This document shows, in pieces, positions 23,713-31,813 of a DNA stretch of 35,183 bases; position 1 is the stretch's first letter; the number at the start of each line of letters is the position of its first letter. Under the pieces are notes generated by a model. That model saw only the letters and a list, made by a program, of their open reading frames with translations, searched no databases and was not told where the DNA came from. The DNA comes from Euryarchaeota archaeon TMED192 (GTDB taxonomy: Archaea > Thermoplasmatota > Poseidoniia > Poseidoniales > Thalassarchaeaceae), in NCBI GenBank assembly GCA_002170775.2, contig NHIP02000009.1, positions 1 to 35,183 of the forward strand. Reading direction: 5' to 3'. The position numbers and the translations under genes are program-made.

Positions 23713-26286
23713 GTGAACCGAGCAGCCGCATTCACCATGGCCCTACTTCTTCTCCAACTAACGACTCCAGTAGTTGCACAGAATAATGATTCAAGAATAA
23801 TCGTCACGGAGGTCTATGTATCGCCTAACAGTGCTGATTACGGTGGTATTGATTGGAATGGAGATGGGGAGATTGGGAGATACTCTAACCAGTTCATAGA
23901 GCTGCATAATCCAGGGAACGATCCTATTGATGTCGGGGGTTGGTGGCTTGATGATACGCCTGGAGAAGGCTCACCAGCATGCTCTATCGGTTTCGGCACG
24001 GTAATCGAGCCAGGTGCATACGTCACTTTTTTCAGAGCACTAACCAGGATTGAATTAGATTTCTTTGAAGGAGACTCAGTCACGCTTTCAGATAGCTCAA
24101 AGACAGTGGTGGATAGTATGGGTTATTATGGGCCCCAGACATGGGAGGGATCTGCATATGATGTTGGCAACTCCTCGTATGGCATTTCCTTCGGTCTAGA
24201 TTCTAACGGCATGTGGTCGGAAATAAGTTCGGGCCCGACCCCGGGCGGCCCAAATGACGAACCTTGGGTCGGAACCAATCATCTACAGGGCTCCTGCTAT
24301 GGCGTCAGAGACGATGTCCACAGTGGTTCGTACGTATTGGAAGGCAGGATAGTGACCATGGAGGCCGAGAATTCTGTAATCGATCAGGGCCGAATTCTTG
24401 TCACAGATGGTATGATAGAAGCGGTTTGGGACGCAACATCACCTGCTCCCAGTGCAGCAGAGGGAGTAACTTCTATTCCCACAAGTGGGACAATATATCC
24501 CGGATTCATAGATCCTCACAATCATGCGAAATACAACTTGATACCTTTGTGGGACCATGGTACTGATGGTTGGGATAATCGTTACCAGTGGCAGTCTTAT
24601 TCCGGATATTCGGATGCCAAGGATATCGGATGTTCACTGTACGACTCATCCGCGATGAGATTTGCCGAATTGAGGGCAATCGCAGGGGGAAATACCGCGC
24701 TTCAGGGAAGCGCTAACTCAAATACAGATACGTTCGATTCCATACTTGCAAGAAATATCGAGCTGTACAATTTCGATAAGGACTCAATTCATACCAAGGT
24801 GACCGAGTTGGAGTCAGATTATATCGGAAATCACATCAAGACTGGAAATAACTCGGGAACTCTTGATGCATGGTTCATACATCTGGCAGAAGGAATTGAT
24901 GAATCAAGCAGATCCGAGTTCGATGTCCTAGTTCAGAATAACTTGCTGGTTGGCGAGATCGTCATAGTGCACGGAACAGCGTTAACTCAGACAGAATTCA
25001 ATGCTCTTGGCGACGTCGGCGGAAGTATCGCTTGGTCCCCCACCTCCAATCTTCTCCTGTATGGGGAAACAACTGACATAAAAACCGCGAAAGAAGAAGG
25101 TGTGAATATCATGATTGGCCCAGATTGGGGGCCATCAGGCTCCAAGAGCTCGATGCACGAGTTGAAAACCGCTGATTGGTGGGATCAGAACGTTCTTGGG
25201 AACATATTTTCTGATTTTGAGCTCGTCCAGACAATATCGACGAATGTTGTCGATGCCATTGGCTGGTCCGAATACACAGGGAGAATCGTCCCCGGTCTTG
25301 CTGCAGACCTTGTCGTGCTTGACACGTTCCACGCAGACCCCTACAGGAATGTGATCCAGGCAGTTGACCCAGATGTACGCCTCGTAGTTGTAGGGGGTCT
25401 TCCAGTATATGGGGACGTGGACATAATGCAAGCTATGGATGATGATGTCGAAGTCATACATGGAGTTGGTTTTAGCAAGGCAATTGACATTACTTACGAG
25501 GGAGTCCCAGAGGCCCAGCAAACATATGCGGATATGATGGAATATCTGAGTCAATGCAACCAGGGTAAAACAATCCCAATAGAATATCTCTTCACCACGG
25601 GAGATCAGAGATATTTCGATGTATTGAACCGCTCATCAACTTTTCAAAACGGGCGTTCGATAGATCTGTGGACAATGTATTATGATGTTGATTTAGATCA
25701 GGATGGGCACAGGGTAGGGGGAACAGTCGGCGGAGCTGATCCCATAGAGACGAGTATAAACAACGACAACGGCGACGGCTCTCAAACCATCGACCCTGTA
25801 CAGCTCCCGCAAATATTCGAGACATACGGCCCGTTGGGCGCAACTGTTGCACACCCCGTTGAAATATCTCAGGGCATTCATCTCGAGGCTTGTCGCTCCA
25901 CATCGTCCATACTTCTTGCAGAAGGGGTCCCTTCTACTCCTTCGGGCCGAGAACTTGTTTGTGGTGCTTTATCCATTAGAACGATTCCAGGGGAGGAATG
26001 CCTCGTAACTTCCGATACCAATTATTGCAGCATAGCCGTCGGAGGGGCAATTGCTGTACCCGGGCAACTTTGCGCGGAGCTCTCCATGCCCGCCGGGGTC
26101 GAGTGTAGGGACGCCTGGTCTTTCTTCGAGCCTGAAGGCGAACCATCTGAACCGGGCCCCGCGACTCTTGACGAAGAGGACTCAAGAATAAGCGGACCGA
26201 TTTACTGGATTGCGGTTGTGGGATTGTTGGGTCTAATAATAAGCTCGTTAACTGTTGCAGTGACAAACTGGAACCGTAGAAAGTGA
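23713..26286 (+). CDS. Secreted, membrane-anchored lamin-tail domain + amidohydrolase
   Basis: The 857-residue protein starts at GTG with a signal peptide (1-22, ending PVVAQ). A lamin-tail domain spans about 27-165 (VTEVYVSPNSADYGG...FIELHNPG...WWLDD). An amidohydrolase of the ATZ/TRZ/cytosine-deaminase type follows (about 195-575). Metal and catalytic residues are intact: H269 and H271 (DPHNH), H390 (HLAEG), H420 (VHGTAL) and D471 (GPDWGPSGS). The closing motif is GRIVPGLAADLVVLD. A Cys- and Asp-rich region (590-800) follows, then a C-terminal anchor helix (about 829-850) with a basic tail. It probably hydrolyses an extracellular amide, amidine or heterocyclic compound; the substrate is unknown. 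LTD domains often bind surfaces or nucleic acids in secreted nucleases. Confidence 0.88.
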   Translation: MNRAAAFTMALLLLQLTTPVVAQNNDSRIIVTEVYVSPNSADYGGIDWNGDGEIGRYSNQFIELHNPGNDPIDVGGWWLDDTPGEGSPACSIGFGTVIEPGAYVTFFRALTRIELDFFEGDSVTLSDSSKTVVDSMGYYGPQTWEGSAYDVGNSSYGISFGLDSNGMWSEISSGPTPGGPNDEPWVGTNHLQGSCYGVRDDVHSGSYVLEGRIVTMEAENSVIDQGRILVTDGMIEAVWDATSPAPSAAEGVTSIPTSGTIYPGFIDPHNHAKYNLIPLWDHGTDGWDNRYQWQSYSGYSDAKDIGCSLYDSSAMRFAELRAIAGGNTALQGSANSNTDTFDSILARNIELYNFDKDSIHTKVTELESDYIGNHIKTGNNSGTLDAWFIHLAEGIDESSRSEFDVLVQNNLLVGEIVIVHGTALTQTEFNALGDVGGSIAWSPTSNLLLYGETTDIKTAKEEGVNIMIGPDWGPSGSKSSMHELKTADWWDQNVLGNIFSDFELVQTISTNVVDAIGWSEYTGRIVPGLAADLVVLDTFHADPYRNVIQAVDPDVRLVVVGGLPVYGDVDIMQAMDDDVEVIHGVGFSKAIDITYEGVPEAQQTYADMMEYLSQCNQGKTIPIEYLFTTGDQRYFDVLNRSSTFQNGRSIDLWTMYYDVDLDQDGHRVGGTVGGADPIETSINNDNGDGSQTIDPVQLPQIFETYGPLGATVAHPVEISQGIHLEACRSTSSILLAEGVPSTPSGRELVCGALSIRTIPGEECLVTSDTNYCSIAVGGAIAVPGQLCAELSMPAGVECRDAWSFFEPEGEPSEPGPATLDEEDSRISGPIYWIAVVGLLGLIISSLTVAVTNWNRRK

Positions 26287-26287
26287 A

Positions 26288-27721
26288 TCAAAGTTCTTTC
26301 ATTCTCCAGGTTACCCCAGACTCTCCGTCTTCGACAACTACGCCCAGCTCGGAAATTTCGTCCCTGATCCTATCTGCCTTGGCCCAATGACGTTCAGAGC
26401 GTGCTTCCTCCCTCATCGCGATGAGGCCCTCGACCTTTCCCCTCATTTCTTCGCGTCGTTCAGATGCGCGGTCTACCATGTTCTGGAGCGCCTCTTCATC
26501 GGGAAGGAGCCCGAGTACATCGCCTGCATATGCTGAAAGCCAGCCCACACAGGCAAAGGCCACTGAGGAATCCTGAGATGAATTTGCTTGTCTCAGTATC
26601 TTGACCACCGATTGCATCTCTGCAATCGCAACCCTTGTATTGAGATCATCATCCATTCCTCGTATTAGTGATTCTTCAGCATTTTTGAGTGTCTCAATAC
26701 CGTCCCATTGAGTTGCCACATCGACCCCTCCTGCTGATATGATCGATTCAATCAGCCTACCATGATTCTTCTCAGCATCATCAAGAAGAACTTGGTTGAA
26801 ATCAATCGGTTGTCGATATGGTGCATTGACGAGTGCGTATCTAAGCACCATCGGACCGACTGCATCGATGGCGTCGGAAACTGTCCAAAAGTTACCCAGA
26901 GACTTCGACATTTTCTCTCCCTCCACGTTTATCATCCCGTTATGCATCCAATGTTTTGCAAAAGGCTCGACATTGAAACAGCACTCTGATTGGAATATCT
27001 CTGCTTCATGATGTGGGAACATTAGGTCTGACCCGCCCCCGTGGATGTCAACTTGGTTCCCGAAGTGTTCGTGAACCATCGCGGAGCATTCTATATGCCA
27101 ACCAGGTCTTCCCCTTCCAAAGGGGCTATCCCAGCTCGGCTCACCAGGTTTTGCAATCTTCCAGAGGGCGAAGTCTCTGTGATCCCTCTTGCCTGCTCCG
27201 GTGGACGCAACCCTCCCTCCTGCGCCCGATCGAACCATCTCGAGTGTTTGTCCGGTTAACTGCCCATACTTTTCGGGCGCAGTATCAATTTCAAAGTAGA
27301 CTCCATCCTCTGTCAAATACGCATGACCCTTATCCACTAGGGTTTCTATCATTGAGATAATCCCCTCAATACTTTCTGTAACTCTTGGATAGGCATCAGC
27401 ATCAAGCACATTGAGTCTATTCATCGAAATCCTGTAATCCGATATGTGACGATTCGCCACCTCAAGAAAGCTGACACCCTCTCGTTTCGAAGCATCGATT
27501 ATTGTATCGGATATGTCTGTGAAATTTGTAACATATCTAACACGAACATCTTGGAATCTTAGCCATCTCACTAGGGTGTCGAATGCTATGGCTTGACGGG
27601 CATGGCCGATATGGCTGGGCGAATAGGGAGTGATCCCACAGGCATATATCGTGACTTCTTCGCCTGAGATGTCAATCTCCTGCTTCGTTCGCGATGATGT
27701 GTTGAAAAGCCTCAGAGGCAC
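26288..27721 (-). CDS. cysS: Cysteinyl-tRNA synthetase
   Basis: The class I synthetase charges tRNA-Cys. The frame extends to an ATG at 27778, but that overlaps the next gene by 35 bp and adds residues outside the family. The GTG at 27721 gives MPLRLFNTSSRTKQEI, which aligns with the usual CysRS N-terminus. Seen motifs are the zinc site Cys (YACGITPY, about residue 28), SHIGHAR (HIGH), WHIECSAM and HHEAE for the other zinc ligands, and EKMSKSLGN. The C-terminal anticodon-binding region follows. Length is about 477 residues, normal for the family. It lies downstream of two glutamine-amidotransferase-like genes on the same strand. Confidence 0.95.
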   Translation of the reverse strand: MPLRLFNTSSRTKQEIDISGEEVTIYACGITPYSPSHIGHARQAIAFDTLVRWLRFQDVRVRYVTNFTDISDTIIDASKREGVSFLEVANRHISDYRISMNRLNVLDADAYPRVTESIEGIISMIETLVDKGHAYLTEDGVYFEIDTAPEKYGQLTGQTLEMVRSGAGGRVASTGAGKRDHRDFALWKIAKPGEPSWDSPFGRGRPGWHIECSAMVHEHFGNQVDIHGGGSDLMFPHHEAEIFQSECCFNVEPFAKHWMHNGMINVEGEKMSKSLGNFWTVSDAIDAVGPMVLRYALVNAPYRQPIDFNQVLLDDAEKNHGRLIESIISAGGVDVATQWDGIETLKNAEESLIRGMDDDLNTRVAIAEMQSVVKILRQANSSQDSSVAFACVGWLSAYAGDVLGLLPDEEALQNMVDRASERREEMRGKVEGLIAMREEARSERHWAKADRIRDEISELGVVVEDGESGVTWRMKEL

Positions 27722-27743
27722 ATATGGCCCTCTTATGCTAAGG

Positions 27744-28439
27744 TCATGAACTTCTCGCCGCTTTAACCAAAGCAGCATACATCTGATACTGATTTATTCT
27801 CTCCGGGTGCCATTGCAGTCCATGGAAGAATTTCAGATGTTCATACATAACTGACTCAACAAGGCCATCATGATTTGCTCTTCCAGTCACTTTCAGATTC
27901 CCAGTATCTCGAACTCCCTGGTGGTGCGTGGAATTAACGGAGATACTTTTTCCCAGCACCCTGTGAATTTCGGTTCCCTGTTCGAAAGTAACTTCATGAT
28001 CAGAAAACGCACCATTCCATGAACCATGCGACTCATACCCAGGGGTTTTCGGGAGATGTTGGTGCATGGAACCACCTTCCGAAACACACATTATTTGCAT
28101 TCCTCGGCATATACCCAATACAGGGAGATCCGCTTCAATTGAGGCCTTGATTAGTGCAATTTCACGTATATCTTGCTCGGGATACGTGTCGAGAGTATCA
28201 GGATCTAGATCGGCCCCGTACATGGAGGGATCAATATCCGGCCCACCGGAGATGACGAGCCCGTCTATTCCAGATATTATGTCAGTAGTACCATCTTCCG
28301 GCGGAAGTATGACTGGGATGCCTCCCCCCTCTATCACAGCAAGAGCGTAAGTTGCAGGTATCACGGTCGCATCCATGTCCCATGGGCCCCATTTCGTCAT
28401 GCGAGTGGGCGCAGTAATCCCAATTACAGGTCTATTCAT
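27744..28439 (-). CDS. Class I glutamine amidotransferase-like hydrolase (PuuD/peptidase C26 type)
   Basis: The ATG at 28439 (MNRPVIGIT) gives 231 residues; the open frame runs further but adds 28 unconserved residues. It has the gamma-glutamyl-GABA hydrolase-like layout: GGPDIDP (loop), nucleophile Cys in GICRGMQ, HQHLPKTPGYESHG, STHHQGV and the QWHPE catalytic His/Glu pair. It probably cleaves gamma-glutamyl amides, or acts as an uncoupled glutaminase. It is a close paralogue of the next gene upstream (28477-29160). A hairpin overlaps its Shine-Dalgarno. Confidence 0.88.
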   Translation of the reverse strand: MNRPVIGITAPTRMTKWGPWDMDATVIPATYALAVIEGGGIPVILPPEDGTTDIISGIDGLVISGGPDIDPSMYGADLDPDTLDTYPEQDIREIALIKASIEADLPVLGICRGMQIMCVSEGGSMHQHLPKTPGYESHGSWNGAFSDHEVTFEQGTEIHRVLGKSISVNSTHHQGVRDTGNLKVTGRANHDGLVESVMYEHLKFFHGLQWHPERINQYQMYAALVKAARSS

Positions 28440-28444
28440 GCAAA

Positions 28445-28461
28445 CTCCTCTGAGCCAGAGG
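28445..28461 (-). promoter_or_regulatory. Shine-Dalgarno with overlapping hairpin
   Basis: On the minus strand, CCTCTG-GCT-CAGAGG (6-bp perfect stem, 3-nt loop) ends in AG and is followed 5 nt later by the ATG at 28439. The 3' arm contains most of the Shine-Dalgarno (GAGGAG), so the stem would hide it. It lies in the 37-nt gap between the two paralogous amidotransferase genes. Confidence 0.45.
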
Positions 28462-28476
28462 GGATGAACCCACCCA

Positions 28477-29160
28477 TCAAATCGCTGCTTGTACAAGTGC
28501 AGATATGAGCGACTTTTGGCCAAGAGCCTCCGGATGCCACTGTACCGACATCACGAACTTCTGAAGAGGATCTTCTAAACCCTCAATCAGACCATCTTCC
28601 GATCTGGCATTCACCTCCAAGCTCCCCGATTCAGATACGCCCTGGTGGTGTGCAGAGTTCACATTGGAAGACAGTCCAAGAATCTTTGAGAGTCTCGATT
28701 CAGGCACTATGGATACCGAATGTTTGGACCATTTTCCGCCCCATGCACCATGTTTTTCGAAAGGGGGGGTCGTGGGGAGGTGCTGATGAAGAAAACCTCC
28801 ATACGAGACAGCCATGAGCTGATGCCCCCTGCAGATGCCGAGTATCGGCAACCCTCTTTTCTTTGCAGAATCAATCAGTGCAAGCTCCCACAAGTCCTGG
28901 GAGGGTCGTACATCATTTGTTTCAGGCATAGAATCGCGTCCATACGTGGCTGGATCGATATCCCTGCCCCCAGCAATTATCAGCGCGTCTATCGTACCGA
29001 CACATGATTCAGGATCCCCTCCCTCAGATAATATCAGTGGTAGGCCGCCACACTCCTCTACAATCGTGGTGTAATTCCACGGGAGCATGACTACTTCGCG
29101 ATCATCAGATTCGTAATCTCTTTTGTTGATGGAAGAAGTTATGCCGATTCTCGGTTTCAC
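28477..29160 (-). CDS. Class I glutamine amidotransferase-like hydrolase (PuuD-like), paralogue
   Basis: The GTG at 29160 gives MKPRIGITSS, matching its neighbour's MNRPVIGIT. The open frame runs to 29304, but those 48 residues are a shadow of the membrane-protein gene. The product has about 227 residues with AGGRDIDPATYG, nucleophile Cys in LGICRGHQL, HQHLPTTPPFEKHG, SAHHQGV and the QWHPE pair. It shares all these blocks with the downstream gene, so the pair arose by tandem duplication. The GTG lies 5 nt from the stop of the upstream membrane-protein gene, so the three are co-transcribed. Confidence 0.88.
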   Translation of the reverse strand: MKPRIGITSSINKRDYESDDREVVMLPWNYTTIVEECGGLPLILSEGGDPESCVGTIDALIIAGGRDIDPATYGRDSMPETNDVRPSQDLWELALIDSAKKRGLPILGICRGHQLMAVSYGGFLHQHLPTTPPFEKHGAWGGKWSKHSVSIVPESRLSKILGLSSNVNSAHHQGVSESGSLEVNARSEDGLIEGLEDPLQKFVMSVQWHPEALGQKSLISALVQAAI

Positions 29161-29165
29161 TCGAA

Positions 29166-29570
29166 TCAGCCCTCTCGTACAAGGCGAGCATGTCTGAATG
29201 ATTTGACTCCAGCAAATATGAAGGAGGCCCCAACAAGCACAAGCAACATGTGTGAAATCAGTACAAGATTCGACATTTCCGAGAAATTCTTCACCATTCT
29301 CCACCCTCCTGCTAGCAACATAATCAAGGCCACTACCATTGAAACATGCATGTAGTGATGTCTATTCGCCTCGTTGAATTTTGAAAGTACGCCCATCATA
29401 ACTAGTGGGAGGCCCATGAAAGCCGGAATCATTGCGGTTATGGAGGGATCTGAACCCTCTGCAGGGGTCTGGGCAAAATAAGAGAATAAGCCCCAGAAAA
29501 TCAGGATGCAGCCATACATGTTCGCGAGTCCGGGAATTGTTATTCCCCATTGGGTAAATTCTTCGCTCAT
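29166..29570 (-). CDS. Four-helix membrane protein, unknown function
   Basis: The frame opens at a TTG at 29633; the ATG at 29570 (MSEEFTQWG) gives 134 residues and matches a TATA box 25 nt upstream. Four membrane helices are visible: about 11-32, 44-63, 72-91 and 102-122. A short HHYMH segment before helix three and a basic tail (HARLVREG) are also seen. It sits between the Fe-S oxidoreductase and the two amidotransferase genes. No family recognised. A role as a small subunit near the oxidoreductase is only a guess from position. Confidence 0.72.
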   Translation of the reverse strand: MSEEFTQWGITIPGLANMYGCILIFWGLFSYFAQTPAEGSDPSITAMIPAFMGLPLVMMGVLSKFNEANRHHYMHVSMVVALIMLLAGGWRMVKNFSEMSNLVLISHMLLVLVGASFIFAGVKSFRHARLVREG

Positions 29571-29589
29571 GGGCATTCGTGTCAGAAGC

Positions 29590-29599
29590 GATTTATGAT
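29590..29599 (-). promoter_or_regulatory. TATA box of the four-helix membrane protein gene
   Basis: TATCATAAAT on the minus strand is centred about 25 nt before the ATG at 29570. It lies partly inside the end of the upstream oxidoreductase gene and could give this gene its own leaderless transcript. Confidence 0.4.
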
Positions 29600-29633
29600 A
29601 ATCTCGATTGAACACTTGGCCTGGGTCTTGCAA

Positions 29634-31703
29634 CTAATCCAAAACGCGATTCCGATTTAGAGTATCTTTTCGATTACCCTGCATGTGAGGGTAAGATGCA
29701 GCAAGCCTAGATTCGGTTGTGACGCCATCCCCCTCCTCTTCCATTTTGACCATTTTCTCCCACAGAATCTCAGCTAGATCTTTGACATCCATTTCACACC
29801 CGATTGAGTCTAAGCCGTCTTTCACCATCACGGAACAAAAAGGACATCCTATCGCAACTGTATCAGCACCTGTTTCTGCCAACTCCTTCGCCCTGATCAC
29901 ATTGACGCGTTTATCCGCGTCCTCCTCCATCCACATTTGCGCACCCCCTGCACCGCAGCAAAAAGAATCAGTTCCGTGACGTTCCACTTCAACGTCCACT
30001 CCCCCGATGACCGCTCTTGGAGCTTCGACCTCCCCTCCAATCCTCCCAAGATAACAAGGGTCATGGAATGTCACACTATCTTCATGATCCGTAATTCTCG
30101 GCAAACGCCCTTCGTCCTGTAATTTGGCTAAGATTTGTGAATGATGTAGCACCTCAAGCTTATCCGCGCCGTAATCGGGATATTCTTTGCCAAGCGTATG
30201 GAAGCAGTGGGGACATGATGCAACGATTCTTTTCACGCCTAATTCTTGGAATGTAGACACATTGGCTTCTGCAAGCATCTGGAAAAGATACTCATTCCCA
30301 GCTCTTCGTGCTGGATCGCCGGAGCACCCCTCTTGCATGCCCAATATGCCTACGTCCAATCCTGCTTCTTTCAATAGAGATATCGTGGCCCTAGCAACTT
30401 TTTGGTTCCGCTCATCGAAACTCGCCGCGCAACCAACGAAGTAAATGTATTCAGCCGGCTCCCCTATTTTCACATCAAGGTCGCTAGCCCAATCACCTCT
30501 CTCATGAGCCCCAAATCCATATGGATTAGATCCAGATTCTAAATTACCCATGGCGACGTTCAACTGCTCTGGATATTCCATGGTCTCCATCATGGCATTT
30601 CGTCGAAGATCAGTCAATTTTGGAACGTGTTCGATGTAAAGAGGACAAGCATCGACACAGGCGTGGCAGGTAGTACAAGCCCATACCGCATCTGCGGACA
30701 AACGTTGCATCATGGTTTCATCAGGAGTCTCCCCGGAGAGTAATATCGGGGCATGTTCATTGGCATATGATCTGACATCATGTACTATCTGCATGGGATT
30801 GAGCGCCTTCCCTGACTCATACGCCGGGCACACGTCCTGACACCTCGCACAAGAGGTGCATGCCCATCCATCAATCAGCTGCCTCCAGGTATATTGGTCG
30901 AATGTTGAGACTCCAAAAGTATCAATGTCTAATTCCTCAAGGGGGACGGCCATGCCACTGTCATCGATCGCCAATGGCCGCATTTTTGCCATAGGTGTAC
31001 GATCGAAGAACAACACGTTAGGAAGTGCCATTACTAGGTGCATATGTTTGGAAAGAGGAATTAGGATGAGAAAGGAACATATTGCTATCATGTGCATCCA
31101 GTAGGACACGATAACAAAGGCCTCGGAGACTCCTGCTTGAGCAACTAAGTAGCCCAGGGGCTCCCAAAACGGGGACGGACCCTCAGCAGACTCAACCACG
31201 AACGAGGTGGTCGTAATTGTGAATATCAGAACAAGTATCGCATTTCCCTCTAACTGGGATTTTCCTTTCAACTTCTCAGGCGTAAAAACCACCCTCCTCG
31301 TCAAAGCTGCTACACACCCAATTAACGCAGAGGTGTACCCGAGCTCGACCATCCCATTCCACGGTCCAACGAGCACCTTAGGGAGGAATGACCCTGAGAA
31401 CCAATTTGCAGTAGCAAGATCGAACATATCGCTGGATAGCATAAGGAATCCCCAGAACATGAGCACATGCAGACCCCCTGCTACACGATCCTCAAGTACG
31501 CGCTTTTGACCCAGCCATCCCGTTGCGACTTCTACCACTCTGCTGAACCAAGCATCTGTTCTGGGGTCCGAACTGCCTCTTAGAACCAGCCTAATAGCCT
31601 TCTGAACCTGATAGGTGAAGAACGCAATTGAGACGCCCCCCAATACAATGAGTAGGGCCCATCCTGGGATGCCGTTGTACTCGATGAGTAGGGGGTGTTC
31701 CAT
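29634..31703 (-). CDS. Membrane-bound Fe-S oxidoreductase (HdrD/GlpC/FadF-like)
   Basis: The ATG at 31703 (MEHPLLIEYN) gives 689 residues. The longer frame runs into the opposite mevalonate kinase gene and is rejected. The order is: five or so membrane helices (about 13-225) with candidate haem ligands His79 (GLHVLMFWG), His204, His220 and His222, then two [4Fe-4S] ferredoxin motifs. These are C282-C285-C288-C292P (CTSCARCQDVCP) and C343-C346-C349-C353P. Two CCG cysteine-rich domains follow (YFVGCAAS...CPHC; FHDPCYLGR...FCCGAGG...GCPFC). This matches the FadF/GlpC/HdrD class that passes electrons between a soluble donor, such as ETF, and membrane quinone. The true partner is unknown. A TATA-like CAATTAACAT lies about 38 nt before the start. 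Confidence 0.92.
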   Translation of the reverse strand: MEHPLLIEYNGIPGWALLIVLGGVSIAFFTYQVQKAIRLVLRGSSDPRTDAWFSRVVEVATGWLGQKRVLEDRVAGGLHVLMFWGFLMLSSDMFDLATANWFSGSFLPKVLVGPWNGMVELGYTSALIGCVAALTRRVVFTPEKLKGKSQLEGNAILVLIFTITTTSFVVESAEGPSPFWEPLGYLVAQAGVSEAFVIVSYWMHMIAICSFLILIPLSKHMHLVMALPNVLFFDRTPMAKMRPLAIDDSGMAVPLEELDIDTFGVSTFDQYTWRQLIDGWACTSCARCQDVCPAYESGKALNPMQIVHDVRSYANEHAPILLSGETPDETMMQRLSADAVWACTTCHACVDACPLYIEHVPKLTDLRRNAMMETMEYPEQLNVAMGNLESGSNPYGFGAHERGDWASDLDVKIGEPAEYIYFVGCAASFDERNQKVARATISLLKEAGLDVGILGMQEGCSGDPARRAGNEYLFQMLAEANVSTFQELGVKRIVASCPHCFHTLGKEYPDYGADKLEVLHHSQILAKLQDEGRLPRITDHEDSVTFHDPCYLGRIGGEVEAPRAVIGGVDVEVERHGTDSFCCGAGGAQMWMEEDADKRVNVIRAKELAETGADTVAIGCPFCSVMVKDGLDSIGCEMDVKDLAEILWEKMVKMEEEGDGVTTESRLAASYPHMQGNRKDTLNRNRVLD

Positions 31704-31813
31704 CCAGAATCGCTCCGCGGGGGTGTCCCGTTGAATGATGTTAATTGCATTGAGGCCTTGAACATCACGTAAGCACACGAAGGGGCTATCCCCAATACCG
31801 AGTACGAGGGGCC

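Noticed and set aside
27722-27778. Upstream ATG start for CysRS
   Set aside because: It would overlap the preceding gene by 35 bp and adds residues before the conserved N-terminus; the GTG at 27721 fits better.
29161-29304. 48-residue N-terminal extension of the upstream amidotransferase
   Set aside because: It overlaps the membrane-protein gene in another frame and the family starts at the GTG at 29160.
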